Notes: generated by a model from the letters alone, not told the origin. Positions 35,219-43,459 are shown, counted from the first letter of the stretch. The stretch: 64,000 nt of DNA from Flavobacterium chilense (GCF_001602525.1 NZ_LSYT01000002.1:682001-746000), one strand, 5' to 3'. Translations and numbers: made by a program.

Positions 35219-36511
35219 CTAAGAATTCATCAAGCTTTCGATTTCATCTGCCTCAACGGGAATATTGCGCATTAGGTTAAAGGGGTCTCCTTTTTCCTGA
35301 ACCACAACATTATCTTCCAGACGAATTCCGAATTTCTCGTTCGGAATATAAATTCCTGGTTCAACTGTAAAAACCATATTCGCTTTCATTGGTTCATGCA
35401 GTAATCCGTAATCATGCGTATCAAGTCCCATGTGGTGTGACGTTCCGTGCATGAAATATTTTTTGTACGCTGGCCATTCCGGATTTTCGTTCTGAACATC
35501 TGCTTTGTCAAGCAAACCTAAACCAAGTAATTCCGAAGTCATGATTTTACCCACTTCGATATGATATTGTTTCCAAAGTGTTCCCGGAGTCAGCATTTTT
35601 GTAGCTTCGTTTTTAACTCTTAAAACCGCATTGTAAACGGCTTTTTGACGATCTGAAAACTTTCCCGAAACCGGAATCGTTCTTGTCATATCGCTTGAGT
35701 AATTAGCATATTCTGCCGCAACATCCAATAAAATTAAATCTCCGGCTTTACATTGTTGATTGTTTTCGATATAGTGTAAAACATTTGCATTGTTTCCTGA
35801 AGCAATAATTGGCGTATAAGCAAAACCTTTAGAGCGGTTGCGGATGAATTCGTGTGCCAATTCGGCTTCGATTTCGTATTCTGTAACATTTGGTTTCACA
35901 AATGATAATAATCTGCGGAAACCTTTCTCCGTAATATCACAAGCCTGCTGAATCAAATCGATTTCTTCGCTTTCTTTTACAGAACGAATGCGTTGTAAAA
36001 TTGGGTTGCTTTTTGCCACATTGTGTGCAGGATAACGCTCTTTCCACCATTTTACAAAACGAGCTTCACGGGTTTCGGTTTCAACCGTTGCGCGGTAATG
36101 TTCGTTAGTGTTAATGTACATCGTATCAGCATACGTCATCACTTCGTTCAAAACTTTATGAAAATCCTGTAACCAATAAACAGTTCTAATTCCCGAAACC
36201 TGAAAAGCACGTTCTTTAGTTAGTTTCTCTCCTTCCCAAATCGCAATGTGTTCGCTGGTTTCTTTCAGGAAAAGCATTTCTTTTTGGCTTTCATAAGGCG
36301 CATCAGGAAACAAAAGTAAAATACTTTCTTCCTGGTCAACACCGCTTAGATAAAAAATGTCTCTATGTTGTGCAAACGGCAAAGTACTGTCGGCGCTAAC
36401 TGGATAAATGTCATTTGAGTTGAAAACGGCAACACTGTTAGGTTTCATTTCTGCCGTGAATTTTTTGCGGTTTTTTACAAAAAGAGCGCTGTTTATTTGA
36501 TGATATTTCAT
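35219..36511 (-). CDS. pepP: Xaa-Pro aminopeptidase (aminopeptidase P)
   Basis: A 430-residue M24-family metallopeptidase that removes N-terminal residues before proline. The creatinase-type N-terminal domain covers about 1-165 and the pita-bread catalytic domain the rest. Metal ligands can be assigned to LLDVAAEY (first Asp), SSDMTRTI (second Asp), GTSHHMGLDTHD (His), FTVEPGIYIP (Glu) and GIRLEDNVVV (Glu). There is no signal peptide, so it is cytoplasmic. It is a single-gene unit, with a repeat-rich 461-bp spacer upstream. Confidence 0.95.
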   Translation of the reverse strand: MKYHQINSALFVKNRKKFTAEMKPNSVAVFNSNDIYPVSADSTLPFAQHRDIFYLSGVDQEESILLLFPDAPYESQKEMLFLKETSEHIAIWEGEKLTKERAFQVSGIRTVYWLQDFHKVLNEVMTYADTMYINTNEHYRATVETETREARFVKWWKERYPAHNVAKSNPILQRIRSVKESEEIDLIQQACDITEKGFRRLLSFVKPNVTEYEIEAELAHEFIRNRSKGFAYTPIIASGNNANVLHYIENNQQCKAGDLILLDVAAEYANYSSDMTRTIPVSGKFSDRQKAVYNAVLRVKNEATKMLTPGTLWKQYHIEVGKIMTSELLGLGLLDKADVQNENPEWPAYKKYFMHGTSHHMGLDTHDYGLLHEPMKANMVFTVEPGIYIPNEKFGIRLEDNVVVQEKGDPFNLMRNIPVEADEIESLMNS

Positions 36512-36972
36512 AATAATTTCGTTTTTGAACTTCGAATTTCAAAATTAGTGATTTTTGAAGAAGTGGCGTATAATAGATTTATTAAAGTTTTCTTATTTGT
36601 TCTGTGTATTGCCGCGAAGGAGCAAAGACGCAAAGCTTGCATCCTGTTTTGTCTTCCTGAGCGAAGTCGAAGGATTAGCGTAAAGTTTTTACACAATTTT
36701 GCCATCTCAACAAAGGAGAAATCAGAATAGAAACTCCGCTATCAAAATTGCTAATTTTTATAGAGTTGCAAATTTGATCTCTTTCATTGCGATGAAAAGA
36801 TTACCAGTAAAATGGATTTTGCTAATTGAGATCTGTATTCTTTTGATCTTTTTTTAATGTTTTTTGTAAGAATATTGTGTATTGTTATGCGTTTGTAATA
36901 ATTAGAAGTACTACTTTAGCAACATAAATAAAACACTAAAAATAATTGTTCAAAACCAAATTGTTTACCAAA
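36512..36972. other. 461-bp spacer with dispersed repeat
   Basis: No credible gene is present. The part 36610-36685 is made of genome-repeat words: GCCGCGAAGGAGCAAAGACG, then GCATCCTG and the 20-bp TCCTGAGCGAAGTCGAAGGA (36655-36674), which recurs exactly at 42911-42930. A short frame across 36497-36730 is formed by this repeat and is not counted as a gene. The last 100 bases probably hold the promoter of the gene at 36973, but no clean -7 match was found. Confidence 0.7.
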
Positions 36973-38000
36973 ATGAAAAAAATAATTTTATTTTTTATGC
37001 TGACTTTAGTTCAGTTAATGACTTCACAGACTTATGAATTGCATAATTCTATAAATTTCAAGGATGTTGATGATGGTCGAAATGTTTCCGATGGAATTAC
37101 CTGGTATAAAACTTCTCCTTTTTCTTATGGAATATATAGAACAAGTGGAATTTGGGAAGGCCCAAATTTTCAACAATTAAAATTAGCTTTTGATACAGGT
37201 ATTATTATAGATGGGGGATTTAATTTTGGAAAAAGCGGTACAAGCATACAGCCAAATAATGGAAAGGTTGGTATTGGAACAGATGTTTCAACAGCAAAAC
37301 TTGAAGTGCGTGGTAATTCTGCTGTTTATAGTGACTTTGTTTCCTATTCTGGAACAACAGTAAATAATGTTTTGCCTAATGGTAAAGAGCCTACATTGGT
37401 TATTAGTGAGAAAATTTCAGGAACACTTGCTTCAATGGAAGGGCAAGTTACCTACCGGGGAGGGTTAAGTTTTGGCAGAGGAGGTCCTGGTGTTTATTCT
37501 GTAAATCCTAACCCTGCAGGAAGCCCATTGTATGGTGATCTTCGTTTTCATACAACAGCTTGGAATGGTTCAGATTATAGTAATTATGATCGAATGGTTA
37601 TTACCTGGCAGGGAAATGTTGGAATTGGAACAGTTAATCCAGCTTACAAACTTGATGTTTGCGGTACAATTAGAGCAAAAGAAGTAAAAGTTGATTTATT
37701 GGGAGGTTGTGATTTTGTTTTTGAGGATGATTATAAATTAATGGATTTAAATAAATTAGAAGAATTTGTAACAAAAAATAAACATCTTCCAGAAATTGCT
37801 CCGGAAAAAGAAATGATTGCAAACGGACTTGAAATGAAAGAATTTCAGATGAAGCTGCTACAAAAATAGAAGAGCTGACTTTATACACAATTGAGCAGAA
37901 CAAAAAACTGGAGAAACAAAATATGAAAAGTGAGAAACAAGAGCAAGAATTAAAAATACTGAAAGCCAAAGTAAAAAAAATGGAGTCAGCTAAAAAATAG
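36973..38000 (+). pseudogene. Tail-fibre-like surface protein, frameshifted before its coiled coil
   Basis: The protein starts at ATG 36973 with a signal peptide (MKKIILFFMLTLVQLMTSQ). It has two GxVGIGT blocks (GKVGIGTDVSTAKLEV and GNVGIGTVNPAYKLDV), the CGTIRAKEVKV motif and KHLPEIAPEKEM, a set typical of Bacteroidota surface proteins related to phage tail fibres. The frame ends at TAG 37867-37869, just after FQMKLLQK. One extra A in the tract CAAAAAT at 37861-37867 would restore IEELTLYTIEQNKK, a coiled coil running to TAG 37998-38000. So it is either broken, phase-variable or affected by a sequencing error. As it stands the product is 298 residues. Confidence 0.75.
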
Positions 38001-38010
38001 AAAAAGAGTT

Positions 38011-38046
38011 AAAAAAAACCGAAGCTAATCAAACTTCGGTTTTTTC
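38011..38046. terminator. Terminator after the tail-fibre-like gene
   Basis: AAAACCGAAG (38015-38024) and CTTCGGTTTT (38034-38043) form a 10-bp stem followed by T. The complementary A tract also allows termination of the convergent gene at 38070. Confidence 0.9.
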
Positions 38047-38069
38047 TATAAATATATCTTTCTAAAAAA

Positions 38070-38474
38070 TTATTTCTGACTCAATAACTTTTCTAAAAGA
38101 GCAACTTTTTCCTTTTCAGCTTGAATTAACTGTTGGTAAAGTTTTTTATTCTCTTCGTACGATTCAAAAAGCTTATCTAACGGATTAAAAGTACAACCTA
38201 AATTAATTGCAGAAGAAGCATTGTCATTATATGTATTTCCAATCATATTAAAAACCGCATCTTCAGAAAAATTTCTAATTACCTCAGGTGTAACTCCTAA
38301 AGCTTGTGCAATTGCTTTAAGTTTTTCATCATCAACATTTTCGCTTCCTTCAATGCTCGAAACAGTTTGTTGGCTTACACCAATTGCATAAGCAAGTGCT
38401 TCCTGCTTCATATCTCTCAGTTCTCGAATTCGGCTAATGTTTCTGCCGATATGTTTTGGTTTTACTGTGCTCAT
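38070..38474 (-). CDS. XRE-family transcriptional regulator with C-terminal coiled coil
   Basis: A 134-residue DNA-binding protein. Residues 10-65 are a helix-turn-helix of the XRE type, with MKQEALAYAIGVSQQTVSSIE as helices two and three (given here in two parts: KQEALAYAIGVS and QQTVSSIE). The C-terminal part ends in a coiled coil (NKKLYQQLIQAEKEKVALLEKLL) that probably drives dimerisation. Small XRE proteins of this form are frequent next to tail-fibre-like surface genes in Flavobacteriaceae. A TATCTTTG -7 element lies only four bases before the ATG, so the transcript may be leaderless. Confidence 0.88.
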   Translation of the reverse strand: MSTVKPKHIGRNISRIRELRDMKQEALAYAIGVSQQTVSSIEGSENVDDEKLKAIAQALGVTPEVIRNFSEDAVFNMIGNTYNDNASSAINLGCTFNPLDKLFESYEENKKLYQQLIQAEKEKVALLEKLLSQK

Positions 38475-38478
38475 GATT

Positions 38479-38486
38479 CAAAGATA
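38479..38486 (-). promoter_or_regulatory. -7 element four bases before the XRE gene start
   Basis: The minus strand reads TATCTTTG, a full match to the -7 consensus, with only AATC between it and the ATG at 38474. Transcription would start at or next to the start codon, giving a leaderless or nearly leaderless mRNA. Confidence 0.5.
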
Positions 38487-38663
38487 TTTAAAATTCTTTT
38501 ATATTTTTAGTTTCGGTACAAAACAAGTCTTCGTTTGTGTGATACAATCTGAAGATTATTTCTATGATGTAAAAATACAATTTTTCTGACTATCGTTTGA
38601 TTTTGAATTTAGAATTACGTAATCTTGATATTCAAAAAAATCACTTCGATTAATACCAATAAA

Positions 38664-40010
38664 ATGCAGACTTTCAATCTTAAATTAACTACAATATTCG
38701 AAATCAAAACAAAATACCCTTTTTTAATTGAAGATCAAAACTTCGATTTATATGAAGATTGGAGAGATGAAGATTTTTTTCTGGTTTCGGAAGAAGATGT
38801 CAATTTTGAGGGGAATTTTTATCTGGACCTTTATGAAGAAAAAGAGAAAAAATGGCTAGCTAATTTACTAAATCTTCCAGCTAAAGAAATGGTAGAAATA
38901 AGAATTGAAGGCATTTTTATAAATGGAAATTTCTCTGTTAACGGTTCGGTTATTAATGCCGAAGGTGATTATGGGCCGTATGTTTTCATTAGCGGAAGCG
39001 TAAATTGTCAAAGTCTTTTGCTTGGTGGTGCCAATGTTGAAATAAAGGGAAATGTTACAGCAAAAGAAGTAGTGATGACGTATTATAATCACGGAAATTT
39101 TAATTGTTCAGGTTTAATCGATTCACCTGTTTTTATTGTTACAGATCATAATACAGGATTTGTTGATAGAAAAAATAATTTGTTCTATTATAACGATCGA
39201 GCCAATGATGTTGATTTAAAAAATGAATGCGAATATGATGATGAAACCGGCGATGAAATTATCTCAAACGAACTTCGAAAATTACTCGATAATCCGCTAA
39301 TTGAAACTTTTGAAGAGTTAGAAAGAGATTTGGCAAGAGGCGAATTGGTTTTGAAACAAAATAATCCGCCTACGAAAACTTATGAATATTGGCGTGATCG
39401 TGTTTTGGCAAATTACAGAGATCTTAAACTGGTTCCAAAACAATTTAAAACCGAAGAACTTTGCAATTTGGCATTAAATATTACATTTCATGCTCTGCCG
39501 TTTATCGATCAGGATTTAATAACTTCTGAGCTTTGCGAAAAATTAGTCAGCAAAGATGGTTTTGCGATTCAGGCAATTCCAGATGAATTTATCACAAAAG
39601 AACTTTCTTTTAAAGCAGCCGAAAACGGTACAATGTTGAGATTAGTTCCAGAAGATTATTATTCGAAAGAATTGATACTATTGGTTTTTAAAAACGGAAA
39701 ACATGAACCTGATATTAATGATGTTCCTTCTCAATTTATAACAGAAAATCTTCTTGTAGAATATGTGAAAATTGGAAAAGGATTGTGGCTCGATAAAGCT
39801 TGCAAAGCAATTGGAATTGATAAACTACAGGTTTTAAAACAAGTAATCGATTCGGGAATTGAATATCTGGATAATGTTTTTGGGAATCATTTCAGTAAAG
39901 AAGCGGTTGAGTATGCTTTTTCGGTTTATAAAAATCAAGAGGATTGGAGTAAATATGTTCAAAAATACAAACAGAAGTTTGAGCGTATTGATTTGAAAGA
40001 ATACTTGTAA
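38664..40010 (+). CDS. Protein of unknown function with repeated C-terminal segments
   Basis: A 448-residue soluble protein starting at ATG 38664 (MQTFNLKLTTIF); the frame is open earlier from a TTG at 38625, which I reject. The middle (about 85-180) has a short beta-rich stretch GNFSVNGSVINAEGDYGPYVFISGSV and NVEIKGNVTAKE like bactofilin or polymer-forming folds. The C-terminal half carries degenerate repeats of the type LVPKQFKTEELCNLAL, AIPDEFITKELSFKAA, LVPEDYYSKELILLVF and DVPSQFITENLLVEYV, like DUF4116. Function unknown. A GNAT gene follows 16 bp later, suggesting an operon. Confidence 0.7.
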   Translation: MQTFNLKLTTIFEIKTKYPFLIEDQNFDLYEDWRDEDFFLVSEEDVNFEGNFYLDLYEEKEKKWLANLLNLPAKEMVEIRIEGIFINGNFSVNGSVINAEGDYGPYVFISGSVNCQSLLLGGANVEIKGNVTAKEVVMTYYNHGNFNCSGLIDSPVFIVTDHNTGFVDRKNNLFYYNDRANDVDLKNECEYDDETGDEIISNELRKLLDNPLIETFEELERDLARGELVLKQNNPPTKTYEYWRDRVLANYRDLKLVPKQFKTEELCNLALNITFHALPFIDQDLITSELCEKLVSKDGFAIQAIPDEFITKELSFKAAENGTMLRLVPEDYYSKELILLVFKNGKHEPDINDVPSQFITENLLVEYVKIGKGLWLDKACKAIGIDKLQVLKQVIDSGIEYLDNVFGNHFSKEAVEYAFSVYKNQEDWSKYVQKYKQKFERIDLKEYL

Positions 40011-40026
40011 AACGGTAAAATAGATT

Positions 40027-40467
40027 ATGGTGTTACAGATTAATATCAGAAAAGTAGAAAAACAAGATTTAGATTTTGTTTACAAAGCAATTTGCGAACT
40101 CGAAAATGAAATTTTAGATTTCGAAGTTTTCGAAGCAATATTCAATGAAAACATTTCAAACCCAAAAAATCTTTATCTCATTGCCGAAAACGAAAATGAA
40201 GGTTTGGGTTTTATTAGTTTTCATACCCAAAATTTATTACATCATTGCGGATTAGTGGGAGAAATTCAGGAATTTTTTATTCATCAAAATCATCGTGGAA
40301 AAGGTGTTGGAAGACAATTAATCAATGAGATTCTCCAATATGCTGATCAGAATAATTTGAAAAGTATTGAAGTAACCACCAATAAAAGACGAGTAGAAAA
40401 TGTGCTGATTTATGAAAATCTTGGTTTTGGTTTAACACACAATAAGTTCACTATTTATAAAAATTAA
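40027..40467 (+). CDS. GNAT family N-acetyltransferase
   Basis: A 146-residue acyltransferase. The acetyl-CoA site motif is HQNHRGKGVGRQLINE (R/Q-x-x-G-x-G/A), with IQEFFIHQNHRGKG before it and IYENLGFGLTHNKF near the end as usual for the fold. The acceptor molecule cannot be predicted. It lies between the 448-residue protein and the NTF2-like gene, with 16 and 20 bp spacers, so the three probably share one transcript. Confidence 0.9.
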   Translation: MVLQINIRKVEKQDLDFVYKAICELENEILDFEVFEAIFNENISNPKNLYLIAENENEGLGFISFHTQNLLHHCGLVGEIQEFFIHQNHRGKGVGRQLINEILQYADQNNLKSIEVTTNKRRVENVLIYENLGFGLTHNKFTIYKN

Positions 40468-40487
40468 TAAAATCTATATTTGGCATT

Positions 40488-40865
40488 ATGATTGACAGAG
40501 AAAAAATAATACAGAATTATATTGATGGTTATAATGAATTTGATACCGATAAAATGATAGCTGATTTTGGTGATGAAATTGTTTTTGAGAATATTCAGAA
40601 TAGTGAAGTAAATATGACTTTAACCGGATTGAATGAGTTTAAAGAACAAGCAGAAAAGGCAAAATCGTATTTTTCTAAGAGATCGCAAGTAATTACAGTT
40701 TTCAATCATTTTGAATCTAAAACAGAGATAGAAATTGCTTATTGTGCTGTTTTGGCTATGGATTTTCCTAACGGAATGAAAAGAGGACAGGAATTAAACT
40801 TAAAAGGAAAGTCTGTTTTTGAATTTTTAGATAATAAAATTATAAAATTGAGTGATGTAAGTTAG
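40488..40865 (+). CDS. NTF2-like (SnoaL) fold protein
   Basis: A 125-residue protein with the cone-shaped NTF2-like fold: helix IIQNYIDGYNEFDTDKMIADF, strand EIVFENIQ, and the final KSVFEFLDNKIIKLSDVS. Such proteins may be isomerases, dehydratases or ligand carriers; no catalytic residues can be assigned here. It closes the small operon and is followed by a terminator. Confidence 0.8.
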   Translation: MIDREKIIQNYIDGYNEFDTDKMIADFGDEIVFENIQNSEVNMTLTGLNEFKEQAEKAKSYFSKRSQVITVFNHFESKTEIEIAYCAVLAMDFPNGMKRGQELNLKGKSVFEFLDNKIIKLSDVS

Positions 40866-40910
40866 TTATGTAGCAGATTAAAATTGTATAAGAATTCAAA
40901 AATTGAACAT

Positions 40911-40942
40911 AAAAAACTGCTATCTTAGGATAGCAGTTTTAA
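40911..40942. terminator. Bidirectional terminator
   Basis: AAAACTGCTATC (40913-40924), loop TTAG, GATAGCAGTTTT (40929-40940): a perfect 12-bp stem between the convergent NTF2-like gene and the bacteriocin-like gene. Confidence 0.92.
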
Positions 40943-40953
40943 TAAACAGACGA

Positions 40954-41139
40954 TTATACTGCTCCATATTCCATACAGGTGCTGCCTGTTGATGTTTTGT
41001 ATAAATACCAGCCACATGAATTTATCGCATAAAAATCGACACCGTTACCTTCACATAGTGGCCATGGTTCGCAAGGTCTGCCATTACCAGCGTTAATTGA
41101 TTTTAATTCTTCTTTTGATAATTTTTGGAAATTTTTCAT
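40954..41139 (-). CDS. Bacteriocin-like secreted peptide precursor
   Basis: A 61-residue peptide beginning MKNFQKLSKEELKSINAGNG. The leader with LSKEELKSI followed by N-A-G matches the double-glycine type leaders (LSxEELxxIxGG) cut and exported by peptidase-containing ABC transporters, except that the first glycine is alanine. The core after it has four cysteines (Cys23, 29, 42, 55), able to form two disulfides, and many aromatic residues. Such leader-bearing small peptides are common in Bacteroidota, most with no known activity. No dedicated transporter or immunity gene lies nearby. The call rests on the leader and size. Confidence 0.7.
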   Translation of the reverse strand: MKNFQKLSKEELKSINAGNGRPCEPWPLCEGNGVDFYAINSCGWYLYKTSTGSTCMEYGAV

Positions 41140-41401
41140 AAGTAATTTGTTTTTTGGATTTTCCTACTCTATAAGTTTTTCGGATACGACTTTGATAAAA
41201 ATACAAATTATTTTTAAATAAATACTTACAAAAAGTGTTTAGATGCTAATTGATTCTTTAAGAATCTAAAATCTTCTTCTTTCTTTTTGTGCTTTTTATT
41301 ATAATTGTTGATCTTGAAAATAAGTAGAAAACTGGTACATCTTACTTGACGCAAGTAGTATTAAAGTATAATATTGCATGTAAATAATTATTTGGCAGAA
41401 A

Positions 41402-42142
41402 ATGAAACAACTTAATATATCCATAAAGCATAATTTAATAGTAGGCTTATTTATTGCGCTATGGATTTTTGTTTTCGCCTTTATCATAAAACCTTTCGAT
41501 GACGGAACATTAAATTTTCGTGCATGGCTTTTAATGAGTATTGGCTTTAGTTCAATCGCTTTTGTGTGTTATTCCATTCTTGCCATTGTTCAAAAACAAG
41601 CTTACGAAAAACTAGGGAAATGGAATATTAAGTTTGAAGTAGTTTGTCTTTTGTTTTTTTATCTCACATATCTTATAGGTGTTTATGGGTATTATAAAAG
41701 TCCGGTTTTAAACGGAGGATATAATTTTACAGCGTTCTTTCTGATAATATTTATTAAAGTGGCACTAATTTTAACTCCGGTGATTGTTTTAGCAAGGAGA
41801 TATTTAATTAAACTTATTCCAATAAAAGAAGGTGTTTTGGTCATTCGTGGAGAAAACAAATTAGATGTTTTAAAAATCAACAAGACTGATTTGGTTTGCA
41901 TTTCTAACGCTCAAAATTATGTCGAGATTTTTTATATCGAAAATGATAAGCTTCATTCAAAACTTATTCGGTCTTCGCTCAAAAAAGTTCAGGATGATTT
42001 TGGTTTTTTAGTTCAGATACATCGTTCACATTTAATAAATCCGATGCATTTTAAATCCTGGAGAAATCAAAATACAATTATACTGACTCAAATAGAGCTT
42101 CCGGTTTCTAAGAGTTTTAAAGAAAGTGTATTGACATTGTAA
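41402..42142 (+). CDS. Membrane-bound LytTR-family transcriptional regulator
   Basis: A 246-residue protein with four membrane helices (about 12-30, 42-62, 80-97, 108-130) followed by a LytTR DNA-binding domain (145-246) with VCISNAQNYVEIFY, LVQIHRSHLINP and LPVSKSFKESV as landmarks. This is a one-component form: a membrane sensor part joined to the DNA-binding domain. The signal is unknown. A small inverted repeat TACTTG-ACG-CAAGTA lies upstream at 41343-41357. Three direct repeats with 21-bp period lie just downstream of its stop (see 42148-42220), likely its target. Confidence 0.88.
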   Translation: MKQLNISIKHNLIVGLFIALWIFVFAFIIKPFDDGTLNFRAWLLMSIGFSSIAFVCYSILAIVQKQAYEKLGKWNIKFEVVCLLFFYLTYLIGVYGYYKSPVLNGGYNFTAFFLIIFIKVALILTPVIVLARRYLIKLIPIKEGVLVIRGENKLDVLKINKTDLVCISNAQNYVEIFYIENDKLHSKLIRSSLKKVQDDFGFLVQIHRSHLINPMHFKSWRNQNTIILTQIELPVSKSFKESVLTL

Positions 42143-42147
42143 TTTTC

Positions 42148-42220
42148 GTACCTAAAAGAATAGGTTTTGTACCTAAGCCAGTAAAATAAGCACTTAAGCA
42201 AGTTTTTCATTTTAGTTTTG
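42148..42220 (+). promoter_or_regulatory. Phased 21-bp direct repeats and -7 element
   Basis: GTACCTAA at 42148-42155, GTACCTAA at 42169-42176 and GCACTTAA at 42190-42197 are spaced exactly 21 bp apart, two helical turns. LytTR proteins typically bind direct repeats 21-22 bp apart on one face of DNA. TAGTTTTG at 42213-42220 is a -7 element for the gene at 42245, and the third repeat overlaps its -33 region, as expected for an activator site. Confidence 0.6.
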
Positions 42221-42244
42221 CTTCATCAATTTTAAAAATAAATT

Positions 42245-42793
42245 ATGAAAACAAAACATCTTTGCCTTCTCGGATTATTATTTTTCTTGATCAGTTATTT
42301 ATTCTTTGCTAAAGTTTTACCCAATTTTCAGAAACCAATTGATTTTGCACATTGGTTTAATTTAATCGGAGCTTGTTTGTTGTTGTCATTTAATGATGCA
42401 TTTCCGAAAAACACTTTGAGTTTTGTCGCTTCAATTGCAACGGCCTTGGGAGTTATCGCTCACATTGGTCTCTGCACAATTGACTTCGTAATGTCGAGTT
42501 TTGGAACCGATGAAATTGCAAAAGAGGCGTTAAGTATTCAAATCGGTAAAACGCCCTCTGTTTTTTATCCTTTTATTGTTATTGGTCCATCTTTGTTGTT
42601 TATTGGTTTAACGTTGCATGCTTTGCGCTTTATTAAAACAAATTTTGTAATTGTTTTAATGATTATGCTGAGTTCCGTAGCAATTGGATTTTCATTTTTT
42701 GTTTTGAAAGATGGAATTTATATGTTGTTGAGTTGCGTTGTTTTTGTTTTTGGATTGGGTTTTTTGCTTCATAAAAAAGGAATTAATAATTGA
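42245..42793 (+). CDS. Integral membrane protein, unknown
   Basis: A 182-residue protein with about six predicted membrane helices (approx. 6-23, 36-52, 58-80, 105-125, 132-150, 155-174) and few charged residues. No family is recognised, although the plan resembles small DUF-type regulators or transport subunits. The promoter region with phased repeats beside the LytTR regulator gene suggests that the regulator controls it. The stop is followed by a perfect 15-bp hairpin at 42856-42888. Confidence 0.65.
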   Translation: MKTKHLCLLGLLFFLISYLFFAKVLPNFQKPIDFAHWFNLIGACLLLSFNDAFPKNTLSFVASIATALGVIAHIGLCTIDFVMSSFGTDEIAKEALSIQIGKTPSVFYPFIVIGPSLLFIGLTLHALRFIKTNFVIVLMIMLSSVAIGFSFFVLKDGIYMLLSCVVFVFGLGFLLHKKGINN

Positions 42794-42855
42794 AAAACAG
42801 AAGTTTTGTTACAACGGAGCCGACATATTAAAAAGTAGTAATTGTTTACGCTAGG

Positions 42856-42894
42856 ACCTTTGTCAAAGTTTAGAACTTTGACAAAGGTTTTTTA
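42856..42894 (+). terminator. 15-bp hairpin terminator-like repeat
   Basis: ACCTTTGTCAAAGTT (42856-42870) and AACTTTGACAAAGGT (42874-42888) form a perfect 15-bp stem with a three-base loop and then T6. It lies 62 bases after the membrane protein gene and probably ends it, while its word looks like a dispersed repeat family. Confidence 0.85.
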
Positions 42895-42910
42895 CACGCA
42901 AAGTTTGTCA

Positions 42911-43002
42911 TCCTGAGCGAAGTCGAAGGACACGTTAGTTGCTAGACAAAGATTGGCGACTTTAATTACGGAATTTCTTGCGTGGGCTTCGATTTCGCTC
43001 AG
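42911..43002. repeat. Dispersed repeat with inverted ends
   Basis: TCCTGAGCGAAGTCGAAGGA (42911-42930) is identical to 36655-36674. An inverted copy, CTTCGATTTCGCTCAG (42987-43002), lies 56 bases further on, matching CTGAGCGAAGTCGAAG with one mismatch. The pair could form a large hairpin and looks like a miniature interspersed repeat. No gene is seen between 42794 and 43087. Confidence 0.7.
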
Positions 43003-43087
43003 CCTGAAAAAAAAACGAAACATCTACTTCGGTTTTTCTATTTGGAATTTGTATTTTCGCTTAAATAATCTGACAGTCAAAAATAAA

Positions 43088-43459
43088 TTGAATAAAAATC
43101 TAAAATACTTTCTTTCGCTCTTTCTAGTTTTTGCTATGATTGCGACGGATTGTACAATAGATTCTCAATCAAAATCAGCCGAATATTATCAGGTTTCGCA
43201 AGTTGCTTCAAGTAGAGAATTAGATTTTACAACTTCTCGTTTATATATCTTCAATCAATTAAAAACCGGAGTAAAAATTCCGTTTTTAATTCCGGTTACT
43301 TATATTCAATTAAAAGCTGTTTTTAGTTTTCAAATTCAGATGAAACTAAAATGGCAAGCACTTCTTCATCAAAAAATAAATTCATTTATTAAACAAGCTG
43401 TTTTTATAAATGAAGTATTCACTTCAAACATTTCATATAAAAGTTTATACACTGCTTAA
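43088..43459 (+). CDS. Hypothetical secreted or membrane-anchored protein
   Basis: The frame is open from 42953, but its first part is the dispersed repeat, so I start it at TTG 43088, giving a 123-residue product NKNLKYFLSLFLVFAMIATDC at the N-terminus (one hydrophobic segment, a possible signal or anchor). A TATTTTCG element, one base from the -7 consensus, sits about 20 bases earlier. The rest (AEYYQVSQVASSRELDF, FQIQMKLKWQALLHQKIN) is not recognised. A lipoprotein is possible, but Asp before Cys is unusual in a lipobox. Confidence 0.45.
   Translation: MNKNLKYFLSLFLVFAMIATDCTIDSQSKSAEYYQVSQVASSRELDFTTSRLYIFNQLKTGVKIPFLIPVTYIQLKAVFSFQIQMKLKWQALLHQKINSFIKQAVFINEVFTSNISYKSLYTA

Noticed and set aside
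36497..36730. Short plus-strand frame of 77 codons upstream of pepP
   Set aside because: It starts inside the N-terminus of pepP and runs through a dispersed repeat; composition does not look like a protein.
42953..43087. Upstream extension of the hypothetical gene that ends at 43459
   Set aside because: The extension overlaps the inverted dispersed repeat and a -7-like element, so a start at 43088 is more likely.
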